Assembly: GCA_016795255.1 (NCBI GenBank)
Contig: JAEUIB010000899.1
Coordinates: 1 to 21,221, forward strand
Length of the DNA stretch: 21,221 nucleotides
Direction of reading: 5' to 3'
Source: Planctomycetota bacterium
GTDB taxonomy: Bacteria > Planctomycetota > B15-G4 > JADJEK01
Part shown: positions 6,981 through 13,523 of the stretch, piece after piece
How positions within the stretch are numbered: position 1 is the stretch's first letter
Layout: every line of letters starts with the position of its first letter
Position numbers and translations under genes: made by a program
The notes under the pieces: model-generated
The model's database searches: none
What the model was told of the DNA's origin: nothing
Seen by the model: the letters and a program-made list of their open reading frames with translations, nothing else

Positions 6981-8801
6981 TCAACCCGAGATCTTCAGCG
7001 TCGCTTCGCGCCACGCCGCTTCGAACTCCTCGAAGTCGACGCCCTTGAACGCGGCTTCGATCGCCTTCTTCAGCGCATCGTCCGAACCGAAGCCCGTGGG
7101 GATCGGCTGGAAGCCCGGGTCCGTCGGCTCGTCTTCGCCGCCTTCGCCGTCCCCGTCGCCGTCGTCGGGTTCACCGGGATCGGCCGGGTCGCCCGGGTCG
7201 GTCGGAGCATCCGGCTCGCCCGGATCGGGGTTCGCGGGATCGGGCTCGCCGCCCGGACCTTCGGGCGCCGGGTCCTCGGGCTCGGGCTTGCGCTCGGTGT
7301 CGAGCGGGGTCTCGCGATTGACCTCGGCCTTCAGCGTGTCGAAGTAGACGTCGAGGATCTTGCCCCACTTGGCGTTCATCGCCTTGTTCTTGGGCACGAT
7401 CTCGCGCAGGAAGTAGATCAAGCTCCAACCCTGCGCGTAGCTGACGCCGGGGTAGCTGTAGTAATCGCGCTGCGAGAAGTTCACGAGGTCGGCGAGCGGC
7501 GTGTAGCCCTTGCTGTTGTCGTAGATCTTCCGCTCTTTGCCGGTCTGCGGATCCTTCTCGATGCGGAACGAACGCGGCCCTTCGCGGATCGCGTTCTTCA
7601 CGGTGCCGATGCGCCAATTGAACGGCTTGATCGAGACCTTCGAGCCCGCGAAGCGCGCGCCGGCGTAGTAGTCGCCGTGGCCTTCGTTGAACCACGAGTG
7701 CGGCGCGACGTTGCCGACCGAATAGAAGATGTATTGGTGGAACGCCTCGTGATAGAGCACCGCGAGCGTGTCCTCGTCGGGCTCCTTCTTCTTGCTCATG
7801 TCGTAGAACACGAGCTCTTCGGATCCCGAGTTCCAGTACCCCGCTGAACCGCCGGGTCCGCCGTACGCGTGGTACTCGGCCTGGTTCGCACAGATGCGCA
7901 TCACGCTGACGGCGTCGATCGGCTTCGCCGACGGGAACTGCTTTTCGTAGATCTGCTCGCGGATCAGCTCGATGCGTTCGGCGAGCTGGCGCGCGAGCGC
8001 CTTGTTCTTATTCCGGTTCGTGTTGTAGATGACGATGTAGTTCTTCTTCGGGCTGACCGTGACGCCCCAGCCCTTGACCATGCTGCGCTCGATCTTCGAG
8101 CGCCGACCGGGCGTGATGTTGACGCCGTCCAGCACGTCGAGCGTCTCGACGTCCTTCGCGCGCTCATCGAAGAACTGGAACGACTTCGCGATCGTGCGGT
8201 ACGCGGGCTCGAACCCCTTGCGCCGCTGCTCGGTGCACATGCTGTAGATGCCGTACTCGACGTCGTCCTTCTCGAACGTGACGAGCTGCGCGAACACCGT
8301 CGCGTTCTTGTCGCCCTTCTGGTGCGCGATCGACGCGGTCCAGACCTTGCCCTTCACCTTCTCGCTCGACGCGAACTCCTTGAACGTCTTCTCGTCCGGC
8401 GCTTTCTCGCCCGGCGGCACGATGAGTCGCGCCATGCTGAGCTGGAACGCGCTCTTCGGCCGGAGCTGGTCGAGGAACTCCTGCGGGATCTGCGGCTTGC
8501 CACCGGCGCCGCTGCCGGTCAGCGAGCCGCCTTCGACCGGCTCTTTCTTCGCGATGCGGAAGACCGTCAGCTCCGGGCGGAATGCGTCGCCCTTGTTCGC
8601 GGGGTCATAGAACTTCGCGACTTCCCACTGTTCGGTGGGGTCGATCGGCACCTGCTCCCAGTCGGGGAAGATCTTCAGCGAGAACTTGTGGACCGGGTCG
8701 CGATAGACCTTCGACGGCGTCGTGCCCGCCATCGACAGCGGCGCGACCGAACACACGAGGGCGATGGGCGCCAGGCGCCACCATGAAGACGATTCGAACA
8801 C
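6981..8801 (-). CDS. Secreted DUF1570-like gluzincin metallopeptidase
   Basis: The protein has 606 residues and an N-terminal signal sequence (hydrophobic core about 10-22, likely cleavage after SMA near 25). A zinc-peptidase site is clear: HEAFH (351-355) in LAVLYHEAFHQYIFYSVG, with E373 of WFNEGHGDYYAG as the third ligand, the spacing of gluzincins. The region 255-490 resembles the DUF1570-type peptidases common in Planctomycetota; the first 220 residues form a separate domain I do not recognise. Residues 503-562 are a Pro/Asp/Gly/Glu low-complexity insert before a short helical tail (about 573-603). The GTG start has GGAAGGAGAT just upstream, the best Shine-Dalgarno in the window. It would act in the periplasm or outside the cell; the substrate is unknown. 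Confidence 0.75.
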   Translation of the reverse strand: MFESSSWWRLAPIALVCSVAPLSMAGTTPSKVYRDPVHKFSLKIFPDWEQVPIDPTEQWEVAKFYDPANKGDAFRPELTVFRIAKKEPVEGGSLTGSGAGGKPQIPQEFLDQLRPKSAFQLSMARLIVPPGEKAPDEKTFKEFASSEKVKGKVWTASIAHQKGDKNATVFAQLVTFEKDDVEYGIYSMCTEQRRKGFEPAYRTIAKSFQFFDERAKDVETLDVLDGVNITPGRRSKIERSMVKGWGVTVSPKKNYIVIYNTNRNKNKALARQLAERIELIREQIYEKQFPSAKPIDAVSVMRICANQAEYHAYGGPGGSAGYWNSGSEELVFYDMSKKKEPDEDTLAVLYHEAFHQYIFYSVGNVAPHSWFNEGHGDYYAGARFAGSKVSIKPFNWRIGTVKNAIREGPRSFRIEKDPQTGKERKIYDNSKGYTPLADLVNFSQRDYYSYPGVSYAQGWSLIYFLREIVPKNKAMNAKWGKILDVYFDTLKAEVNRETPLDTERKPEPEDPAPEGPGGEPDPANPDPGEPDAPTDPGDPADPGEPDDGDGDGEGGEDEPTDPGFQPIPTGFGSDDALKKAIEAAFKGVDFEEFEAAWREATLKISG

Positions 8802-8895
8802 CTCGATCTCCTTCCTTCGATTCCCGTCTCCCCAGCGACCGGCGTGCCCTCGCTCGATCGACTGCGGGCGCCGCGTCCTGCGACGAGGCGTCGGG

Positions 8896-8901
8896 ATGGT
8901 A
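8896..8901 (-). promoter_or_regulatory. Candidate -10 of the peptidase gene
   Basis: On the minus strand TACCAT sits in GC-rich surroundings, giving a predicted 5' leader of about 88 nt before the GTG at 8801. No clear -35 is visible. The 248-nt divergent intergenic space 8802-9049 otherwise shows only this element, the 9014-9019 element and the Shine-Dalgarno near 8806-8817. Confidence 0.35.
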
Positions 8902-9013
8902 GCAGAGCGGACGACGGCGGGTTCGTCGCGCCTTCGTCACACCGCCGCGGTCTCGCGGCGACGGCGCTGGATGCACGACCGGCGGCGCCCCGCGGAGTTC
9001 CGAAGCTCGCCGC

Positions 9014-9019
9014 TATACT
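9014..9019 (+). promoter_or_regulatory. Candidate -10 of the TPR-like gene
   Basis: TATACT, one mismatch from the TATAAT consensus, lies 30 nt before the ATG at 9050. This predicts a short leader of about 23 nt. No -35 consensus is apparent. Confidence 0.5.
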
Positions 9020-9049
9020 CCGGCCACGGCTTCCAGGTTCCACCGAATC

Positions 9050-9553
9050 ATGCGGCGAGTGCTCCAGGTCGTTGTCGTTCTCGGACTTGCCGCCGCCGCG
9101 TGGTACGCGGTGACGGCGCTGTCGGAGCGCGAAGAACGCACGCAGACCTTCCAGTCGGCGATCGCGCAGGGTGCGGACCTCGAGCGCGCGGAAGAGCCCG
9201 CTCGGGCCGCGATCGTCTACGAGCAAGCGCTCGAGTTCGACCCGACCGACGAGCAGATCGTCGAGCTGAAGTTCCGCCGTGCCCGAGCGCTGATCCAAGC
9301 CAACGATCTGAACACCGCGCTCGGCCTGATCCAGGATCTGCTGAGTTCGGAAACCGCGGGGCCGGCGATCGACCTCGGCCCCCTGCTGATGCAGCTCGGG
9401 CGACGGGCCAAGGACCGCGGCGACACGTCGATGGCCAAGCTCGCGTTCCGCCTCGGCCAGTCGTCGTCACCCCAGCGGTACGACGAGTTCGGCCGCGAAC
9501 TGGAAGCGTTCATCCGACCGGCACCGCAGGACGGGGCCGGGTCCTCCAAGTGA
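9050..9553 (+). CDS. Membrane-anchored TPR-like protein
   Basis: The protein has 167 residues. An uncleaved hydrophobic segment (about 4-22) would anchor it in the inner membrane. The rest is helical, with repeat-like character: ARAAIVYEQALEFDPTDEQIVELKFRRARALIQANDLNTALGLIQDLL (51-98) resembles two tetratricopeptide units, and MAKLAFRLGQSSSPQRYDEF looks like part of a third. Such proteins usually act as scaffolds. It has no catalytic motif and I cannot name a partner. The Shine-Dalgarno is weak. The SDR gene follows 28 nt downstream, probably on the same transcript. Confidence 0.6.
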   Translation: MRRVLQVVVVLGLAAAAWYAVTALSEREERTQTFQSAIAQGADLERAEEPARAAIVYEQALEFDPTDEQIVELKFRRARALIQANDLNTALGLIQDLLSSETAGPAIDLGPLLMQLGRRAKDRGDTSMAKLAFRLGQSSSPQRYDEFGRELEAFIRPAPQDGAGSSK

Positions 9554-9581
9554 CCGATCCTCAACGAACGGACGTCAGCGC

Positions 9582-10373
9582 ATGGAACTCGGCATCAAGG
9601 GCAGGATCGCCGTCGTGACCGGAGGGAGCCGCGGGCTCGGCTTCTCGATCGCCGAGGCGCTGCTGCGCGAGGGAGCGACGGTCGCGATCGGTGCGCGCAC
9701 CGCGGAGGAATTGGCCGCGGCCGCCGCCGATCTCGTCGATCGCTACGCCGATTCGACGGTGCTGCCGGTGCCGTTCGACGTCCGCGACGCGCAGTCGGTC
9801 GAAGCGTTCGCCGAGCGCGTGCGCGCCGAGCTCGGCGATCCCGACATCCTGGTGTCGAACGCCGGCGGGCCGCCGTCGGGCTCGTACGACGACGTCGAGG
9901 ACGCGCAGTACCAGGATGCGTTCGAGCTGTGCTTCATGTCCGCGGTCCGCCTGTTCGACGCGTTCCTGCCGGCGATGCGCAAGAACGGCTACGGCCGCGT
10001 CGTGCATCTGGCGTCGGTGTCCGCGCGCCAGCCGCTCGACCACTTGATCCTGTCGAACGCGACGCGAGCCGCCGTGCTCGGCTTCGCGAAGACCGTCGCG
10101 AACCGCGTGGCGAAGGACGGCGTGACGGTGAACGTCGTGCTGCCGGGCTACGCACGGACCGAACGACTGGAAGAACTCGCCGACGTCGCGGCGCAGCGCA
10201 CCGGGTTGTCGAAGGAGCAGGTCTTCGCGAGTTGGGAAGCGCTGATCCCGATGGCCCGCATCGGCGAGCCGCACGAGATCGCGTCAGCGGTCACGTTCCT
10301 GTGCTCGGCGGCGTCGAGCTACGTCACCGGCACGACGCTCGCCGTCGACGGCGGGTACTTGAAGGGACTCTGA
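9582..10373 (+). CDS. Short-chain dehydrogenase/reductase with atypical active site
   Basis: The protein has 263 residues, normal for a classical SDR, with the cofactor glycine motif TGGSRGLG (13-20), SNAG (92-95) and the C-terminal LAVDGGYLKG block. The active site is unusual. The serine (S145 in HLASVSA) is present, but 13 residues on, where Tyr should stand, there is S158, and four further, where Lys should stand, there is R162 (SNATR instead of YxxxK). The tetrad Asn position also appears to be Cys117. This matches the beta-ketoacyl-ACP-reductase-like SDR subgroup known to lack the canonical tetrad. Cofactor binding is likely; standard carbonyl reduction is doubtful. It probably shares a transcript with the upstream TPR-like gene. 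Confidence 0.85.
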   Translation: MELGIKGRIAVVTGGSRGLGFSIAEALLREGATVAIGARTAEELAAAAADLVDRYADSTVLPVPFDVRDAQSVEAFAERVRAELGDPDILVSNAGGPPSGSYDDVEDAQYQDAFELCFMSAVRLFDAFLPAMRKNGYGRVVHLASVSARQPLDHLILSNATRAAVLGFAKTVANRVAKDGVTVNVVLPGYARTERLEELADVAAQRTGLSKEQVFASWEALIPMARIGEPHEIASAVTFLCSAASSYVTGTTLAVDGGYLKGL

Positions 10374-10424
10374 TCGGTCGCGGAGGATTCCCGCGCGAGC
10401 AGTGGCCGCAGCCGCGCTCGACGA

Positions 10425-11165
10425 TCAGCCGGCGAACCGTTGCGCCAGGTAGTGATCGGCCTGCTTGATCCACCAGCTCCATTCGTGGTGGACGTCCTCG
10501 CCCCACAGGTCGGCCGCGTTCGGGATGCCTTTGCCGCGCAGCAGGTGACCGAGCTTCTCGGTGTCCTGCCAATTGCCGTCTTCCCATTTGCCGCGGCCGC
10601 AGACGAGCTGCAAGAACGTGTTGGCGCGCACGCGCTCGAGGTGGTCGCCGTTCATGTTGCCGACGTACGCCATCGGGTTGTTGTAGTAGACGTCGATCGA
10701 CTGCAGCCCGTTGAAGCTCGTGATGTCGTAGCGACCCGACATGCAGAGGGCGTAGCGGAAGGTCTCGGGGTACTTCAGCGCGAAGTTCGCCGCGTAGAAC
10801 GCACCGAGCGAGCAGCCGGTGGCCGCGATCGGGATGTTCGGCGTCCGGCAGTCGAGCCGGATGAACGGCACCAGCTCCTCGGCGACGAAGCGCTCGTAGG
10901 CTTGGTGGCGCTGGATGCGCCACGCCGGGTCGTTCTCCTTGCGCGTCCACGCCTCGGCGACGTTCGACTCGATGCAGTAGAACTTGATCTTCCCGCGCTC
11001 GACGTAGTGCGCCAGCGCGTCGATGACGCCGTGGGCCTCCCACTCGTGCGCCATGCCGGCCGCCGACGGGAACACGAGCAGCGGCATGCCGTAATCCCCG
11101 TACTGCCAGAGGTAGATCTTGCGTCCCATCGGGATGCTCGGGATCTGATGTGCCTTCTTGTGCAT
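10425..11165 (-). CDS. Esterase-family alpha/beta hydrolase
   Basis: The protein has 246 residues. The nucleophile elbow GCSLG (117-121, Ser119) follows IPIAATG, and HHEW (226-229) near the C-terminus supplies the likely catalytic histidine, so this is an alpha/beta hydrolase of the PF00756-type esterase group (esterase D, antigen 85, enterochelin-esterase-like). The block KIYLWQYGDYGMPLLVFPSAAGMAHEWEAHG (16-46) is typical of the small bacterial members. No signal peptide is visible, so it is probably cytosolic. The open frame extends further upstream through GC-rich intergenic sequence, but homology begins at or just after the ATG at 11165. It faces away from the beta-helix gene and converges on the SDR gene. 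The substrate cannot be inferred. Confidence 0.82.
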   Translation of the reverse strand: MHKKAHQIPSIPMGRKIYLWQYGDYGMPLLVFPSAAGMAHEWEAHGVIDALAHYVERGKIKFYCIESNVAEAWTRKENDPAWRIQRHQAYERFVAEELVPFIRLDCRTPNIPIAATGCSLGAFYAANFALKYPETFRYALCMSGRYDITSFNGLQSIDVYYNNPMAYVGNMNGDHLERVRANTFLQLVCGRGKWEDGNWQDTEKLGHLLRGKGIPNAADLWGEDVHHEWSWWIKQADHYLAQRFAG

Positions 11166-11168
11166 GAC

Positions 11169-11220
11169 GGGGTTCCGGGGGGCGATGCGGGGGCGCGCGC
11201 CGGGGGCGCGAGGGGCCGGG
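11169..11220 (+). other. Potential G-quadruplex region in divergent intergenic space
   Basis: Six G-runs occur in 52 bases: 11169-11172, 11177-11182, 11189-11193, 11202-11206, 11212-11215 and 11218-11220, with loops of 2-8 nt. This meets the usual sequence definition of a quadruplex on the plus strand. It starts 4 nt upstream of the esterase start codon and would overlap that gene's leader and promoter. Confidence 0.45.
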
Positions 11221-11325
11221 ATCTTCCCGTCCCCCGGGCGGCGCGGCAAGGACCGGCGCGGCAGGGAATCGCGGAATCCGTGTCGGAGGACTCCGGCCCC
11301 GTCGCCTCCCGGTGTGGAGGTTCCC

Positions 11326-12708
11326 ATGACCGTCACCCGTCTCTCCGCGTTCGTCTGCTCCGCCCTGCTGGTCCCGACCCTCGAGGCGAAGACGTTCGTC
11401 GTCGCCCCGAACGGACCGCTCACGAGCGTCCAAGACGCGATCGACCTCGCCGGCGACGACGACACGATCGTCGTCAAGGCGGGCGTCTACGTCGAGACGC
11501 TGCGGATCATCGGCAAGGATGGCCTCGAGCTGCGCGGTGTCGGCACCGTGATCATCGACGGTCGCGAACTCGGCTCGGCCGGCGACGGCCCCGCGGTCAC
11601 GATCGAAGCCGACGACGTCGAGTTGCGCGGCCTGACGATCCGCAACGCGCGCCCGGTGCCGAACGACCCCGGCTCGAACGGCGCCGGCGTGTTCGCGACG
11701 GGTTCCGGCCTGCGCTTGAAGTTGGTCCGCATCGAGAACTGCAGCCGAGCCGTCCTCGCGGTCGGCAACGGCGTGCGCGTCGACGACTGCAAGATCACGA
11801 GTTCACGGATCGACGTCGTCGGCAACGACGCCCGCATCGACGACACCGTGTTCGTGAACTGCGACAACAGCGCGATCGACGTGGACGGCGACGACGCCCG
11901 CATCACGGACTGCGTGATCGACGGAGTCACCGACGGCGCCGCGATCGTCCTCCAGGGTGACGACGCGACGATCGAGGACGTGAAGATCCGCAGCGTCGAG
12001 AGCGGCGGGATCGAACTCGACGGCGATCGCGCGACGATCCGTTCGAGCTCGGTCGAAGCCAGCGGCAACGTGGCGTTCATCGTTCACGGCGCCGAGGCGA
12101 CGCTGCACAAGCTGCGCGTGAACGGCGCAGCGATGGGGATCTCCGTCATCGGCGCCGAGGCGCAGATCACGCAGTGCCGCGTCGATCGCGCGTTCGACGG
12201 CGACGGCATCCGCATCGAGGCCGCGCTGCAGTCCACCGTCACGGACAACCGCGTGAAGGTCGGGTCCGCGGCCGGCATCCGTATCGGTGCGAACTCGGGC
12301 GGCACGCTGCTCGCGCGCAACGTCGTGCTGCGCTGCACGAACGAAGGCGCAGCGGGGTTCGACCTGCAAAGCGACGACGTCACGATGTTCGACAACCTCG
12401 CGAAGGACAACGTGCGCCACGGCCTGCGCATCGCGGGTGTCGGCTGCGACGTCGAGAGCTTCACGGCGACGCGCAATCTGCGTGACGGCATCCGGCTGGA
12501 AACGACGGCGTCGGGGACGCGACTGACCGACGTCCTGATCACGAAGAACGGCGAGCACGGAGTCGCGAATCTCGCGAACGGCGTCGAACTGCGGCTCGCC
12601 GTGCTGCTCGGGAATCGCCTCGATCTGGCCAACAGCGGCACGTTCGCCGTGCTCGACCAGGTCCAGTTCCAGAGCGGCGGCGCGAACGTCGACGTCGAGC
12701 CGAACTGA
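11326..12708 (+). CDS. Secreted right-handed parallel beta-helix protein
   Basis: The protein has 460 residues with an N-terminal signal peptide (cleavage probably after LEA near residue 20). The mature part opens with TFVVAPNGPLTSVQDAIDLAGDDDTIVVKAGVY, the capping start of pectin-lyase-like folds. It then runs as about 15 coils of 20-27 residues, for example IDVDGDDARITDCVIDGVTDGAA, IVLQGDDATIEDVKIRSVESGG and IELDGDRATIRSSSVEASGNVA. The xGDDAxI pattern is strongest in the middle coils. Such folds serve as polysaccharide lyases, hydrolases or adhesins; I see no confident catalytic cluster. The ATG has GGAGG at 11316-11320 with a 5-nt spacer. It is divergent from the esterase and followed by two tandem hairpins. 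Confidence 0.85.
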   Translation: MTVTRLSAFVCSALLVPTLEAKTFVVAPNGPLTSVQDAIDLAGDDDTIVVKAGVYVETLRIIGKDGLELRGVGTVIIDGRELGSAGDGPAVTIEADDVELRGLTIRNARPVPNDPGSNGAGVFATGSGLRLKLVRIENCSRAVLAVGNGVRVDDCKITSSRIDVVGNDARIDDTVFVNCDNSAIDVDGDDARITDCVIDGVTDGAAIVLQGDDATIEDVKIRSVESGGIELDGDRATIRSSSVEASGNVAFIVHGAEATLHKLRVNGAAMGISVIGAEAQITQCRVDRAFDGDGIRIEAALQSTVTDNRVKVGSAAGIRIGANSGGTLLARNVVLRCTNEGAAGFDLQSDDVTMFDNLAKDNVRHGLRIAGVGCDVESFTATRNLRDGIRLETTASGTRLTDVLITKNGEHGVANLANGVELRLAVLLGNRLDLANSGTFAVLDQVQFQSGGANVDVEPN

Positions 12709-12735
12709 GCTCCTGCCCCCGAATCCGATCCGAAA

Positions 12736-12758
12736 CCCGCGCGGACGTTCCGCGCGGG
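12736..12758 (+). terminator. Perfect 10-bp hairpin after beta-helix gene
   Basis: CCCGCGCGGA (12736-12745) pairs with TCCGCGCGGG (12749-12758) over a 3-nt loop, 28 nt after the beta-helix stop. No T-run follows. Confidence 0.55.
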
Positions 12759-12759
12759 G

Positions 12760-12789
12760 GCCGAGCGACCGCCGGGCGCGTCGCTCGGC
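12760..12789 (+). terminator. Second tandem hairpin
   Basis: GCCGAGCGAC (12760-12769) pairs with GTCGCTCGGC (12780-12789) over a 10-nt loop. It begins one base after the first hairpin ends and is followed by the mildly T-containing TTCGTTCG. Together the two stems make a convincing double terminator. Confidence 0.55.
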
Positions 12790-12884
12790 TTCGTTCGTGC
12801 ACGAGTGATCGGTACGGCCACGCGCCTTGCCACGCGCCCTGGTAGAAGATCGCCGTCCCGGAAACGCCACGAGCGCCTCTCGCC

Positions 12885-13403
12885 ATGCCGAAGAAGACCG
12901 TCGCCCTCATCTCCACCGGCGGCACCATCGAGAAGACGTACGACGAGCTGTCCGGCATCCTCGCCAACAAGGTGTCCGTGCTCGACGTGATGCTCGCGTC
13001 GCTCGAGCTCCGCGGCGTCGAGGTCGAACGCGTGTCCTTGATGAACAAGGACAGCCTCGAGATGACTCCCGAGGACCACACGACGATCGCCGAGACCGCC
13101 GGCGAACTCGCGCAGATCCACGACGGCATCGTGATCGTCCACGGCACCGATCGGCTCGCGAACACCGGCGATCGCATCGTGGAGCTGCTGCCGACGCCGC
13201 GCGTCCCGATCGTCTTGACCGGCGCGATGCGGCCGTACGAACTGCGGTCGACCGATTCCCTGCAGAACCTCACCGAAGCATTGCTCGCCGTCCAGCTCGT
13301 CGTTCCCGGCGTCTACTTGGCGATGCACAACATGGTGCTGCAGTTCCCCGGGGTCGTGAAGAACCTGAAGCTCGGCACGTTCGTGAAGAAGAAACGGGGT
13401 TGA
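12885..13403 (+). CDS. Single-domain (N-terminal) asparaginase-like protein
   Basis: The protein has 172 residues, about half the usual 320-350 of type I/II L-asparaginases, and corresponds to the N-terminal domain only. The catalytic landmarks are present: STGGTI (T14 equals the first active-site Thr), MNKDSLEMT (D56, S57 region), VHGTD (T88, D89) and LTGAMRP (112-117). K159 in FPGVVKNLKLGTF aligns with the active-site Lys of E. coli AnsB. The C-terminal domain, which completes the neighbouring subunit's site in classical tetramers, is absent, and I see no continuation in another frame, so this is a genuine short form rather than a frameshift. It would be cytosolic. Stand-alone N-domains are known from databases but their activity is unclear to me. 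Confidence 0.85.
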   Translation: MPKKTVALISTGGTIEKTYDELSGILANKVSVLDVMLASLELRGVEVERVSLMNKDSLEMTPEDHTTIAETAGELAQIHDGIVIVHGTDRLANTGDRIVELLPTPRVPIVLTGAMRPYELRSTDSLQNLTEALLAVQLVVPGVYLAMHNMVLQFPGVVKNLKLGTFVKKKRG

Positions 13404-13454
13404 ACGAACCTCGGCGGCGCGAGCTGCAACCAACGGGGTGTCCAAGACGCCCCC

Positions 13455-13491
13455 CGACGTGATCCCGTCGGTAGGGGAAACGCTCACGTCG
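13455..13491. promoter_or_regulatory. Inverted repeat upstream of sulfatase-fold gene
   Basis: CGACGTGA (13455-13462) pairs with TCACGTCG (13484-13491), with an inner TCCC/GGGA pairing (13463-13466 with 13475-13478). The right arm falls where the -35 region of the next gene should lie, 18 nt before its -10. It may be the asparaginase terminator, a regulator site for the downstream gene, or both. Confidence 0.4.
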
Positions 13492-13509
13492 CGGGTTCAG
13501 CCCGCCTGT

Positions 13510-13515
13510 TACCCT
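13510..13515 (+). promoter_or_regulatory. Candidate -10 of sulfatase-fold gene (leaderless spacing)
   Basis: TACCCT ends exactly 8 nt before the ATG at 13524, the same spacing as at xth. No Shine-Dalgarno lies between, which fits a leaderless message. Confidence 0.45.
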
Positions 13516-13523
13516 GCGGTCGA

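Noticed and set aside
7116..7295. Repetitive GC-rich tract as a CRISPR or non-coding repeat array
   Set aside because: The periodicity is irregular and fully explained by Pro/Asp/Gly codons in the peptidase linker.
10374..10424. Terminator between the convergent SDR and esterase genes
   Set aside because: Only a 5-bp stem (CGCGG 10379-10383 with CCGCG 10391-10395) is visible, too weak to call in GC-rich DNA.
12843..12848. TAGAAG as a -10 element of the asparaginase gene
   Set aside because: It lacks the final T shared by most other candidates and has no supporting -35 or leader features.
12885..13523. Frameshifted full-length asparaginase
   Set aside because: The sequence after the stop at 13403 shows no C-terminal asparaginase motifs in any frame and instead holds a dyad and the next promoter.
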